Shown here piece after piece: positions 63,609 through 64,000 of a stretch of DNA of 64,000 bases. The position numbers were made by a program, and so were the translations under genes. The notes below the pieces were generated by a model. The model was not told the origin of the DNA and did no database searches. It was given only the letters and a program-made list of their open reading frames with translations. Location of the stretch: contig NZ_CP016172.1 of NCBI RefSeq assembly GCF_001676725.1, forward strand, positions 4,650,001 to 4,714,000, given 5' to 3'. The first letter of the stretch is position 1, and every line of letters starts with the position of its first letter. The stretch is from Bordetella flabilis. Its GTDB lineage: Bacteria; Pseudomonadota; Gammaproteobacteria; Burkholderiales; Burkholderiaceae_B.

Positions 63609-64000
63609 ATGAACACCGAATCCCTCGCCCTGGACTTCAAGAGCGCCACGCTCTATGCCGTGCGCGTCGTGCTGCACAGCGCCGAAATCGAGCGGCTCGC
63701 CGCCGCGCTGGACAAGCGCATGGCCGATGCGGGCAGTTTCTTCGAGAACGAGCCCGTAGTCATCGACGCCAGCCGCGTCGATGGGCCCGTGGACTGGACG
63801 GCGCTGCTGCATGCCCTGCGCGGCCACAACCTGCCGCCCATAGGCGTCGTCGCGGAAGGCGACAACCTGCGCGCGGCGCAGGCGGCCGGGCTGACCCCGG
63901 TCGAACTGTCGACGCCTCCGGTGCGTCCCGCCGCGGTGGACACCGCCACGACGCCGCCACCCCTGCCCACGCAGCGCGCGGCCGCACTGACGACGGCGCC
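63609..64000 (+). CDS. minC: septum site-determining protein MinC, N-terminal part (runs off right edge)
   Basis: The first about 130 residues of MinC: the N-terminal MinC_N domain that inhibits FtsZ ([20 protein letters not shown], then [33 protein letters not shown]) and the start of the low-complexity linker with Thr and Pro. The C-terminal MinD-binding beta-helix lies beyond the window. minD and minE are expected next. Confidence 0.9.
   Translation, partial: MNTESLALDFKSATLYAVRVVLHSAEIERLAAALDKRMADAGSFFENEPVVIDASRVDGPVDWTALLHALRGHNLPPIGVVAEGDNLRAAQAAGLTPVELSTPPVRPAAVDTATTPPPLPTQRAAALTTA

Overview
The window is a 64 kb chromosomal segment of a GC-rich betaproteobacterium, most likely in the family Alcaligenaceae (Bordetella/Achromobacter type). 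The reasons are the dusB-fis-purH-ruvC-ruvA block, the aat-bpt-pyrD block, a phasin gene, and several Bug/TctC-type solute-binding proteins next to LysR regulators, an expansion typical of this family. No insertion sequence, prophage, CRISPR array or rRNA was seen. The segment is mostly single-copy chromosomal genes with small regulatory islands between them. Gene identities rest on reading protein sequences by eye; no database search was run.

Left part (1-20.6 kb) is accessory metabolism. Two coupled LysR genes stand divergent from a class I aminotransferase. Next come a Bug protein and an SMP-30/gluconolactonase-type enzyme, then a zinc block: a COG0523 GTPase, a 5'-truncated zur remnant, and znuA-znuB-znuC preceded by a 48-residue membrane ORF and a near-perfect Zur box. 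After that come an enolase-superfamily dehydratase with its own Bug protein and divergent LysR, a metallo-beta-lactamase fold enzyme, an SDR, a LysR, a Tat-exported dinucleotide-binding protein, tRNA-Cys(GCA), an Old Yellow Enzyme reductase with a divergent HxlR regulator, a secreted low-complexity protein and an aldose epimerase.

Middle part (20.6-42.5 kb) is mainly housekeeping: Nudix hydrolase, the N-degron transferases aat and bpt, pyrD, a phasin with a clear sigma-70 promoter between two inverted TGC-N3-GCA boxes, a Bug gene with a strong terminator, IclR, a MoCF-domain protein, an EI24-type membrane protein, a thioredoxin-like protein, RhlE, azlCD, ilvE, a zinc-finger protein, an NTF2-like protein, a YheT-type hydrolase, BepA, galU, CtaG, a porin, a solo MgtC C-terminal-like domain and a CaCA-family cation exchanger. 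The exchanger is preceded by a leader carrying the conserved blocks of the yybP-ykoY manganese riboswitch, so it is probably a manganese exporter.

Right part (42.5-64 kb) holds pepP, a TM2-type protein, ubiH-like, dusB-fis-purH-ruvC-ruvA, an epimerase and a threonine dehydratase-like gene on the opposite strand that separate ruvA from ruvB, then ruvB, recQ, an orphan half-length fimbrial-usher-like protein, an OmpR/EnvZ-type two-component pair, a cydAB-like pair, glnS, a disordered protein and the start of minC.

The three observations most worth following are: (1) the CydA-like protein is homologous to cytochrome bd subunit I along its length but lacks the recognised haem ligands; (2) the manganese riboswitch in front of a gene that would normally be annotated as a calcium/sodium antiporter; (3) a zinc regulon with its Zur operator intact but its neighbouring zur gene reduced to the C-terminal metal-binding half.
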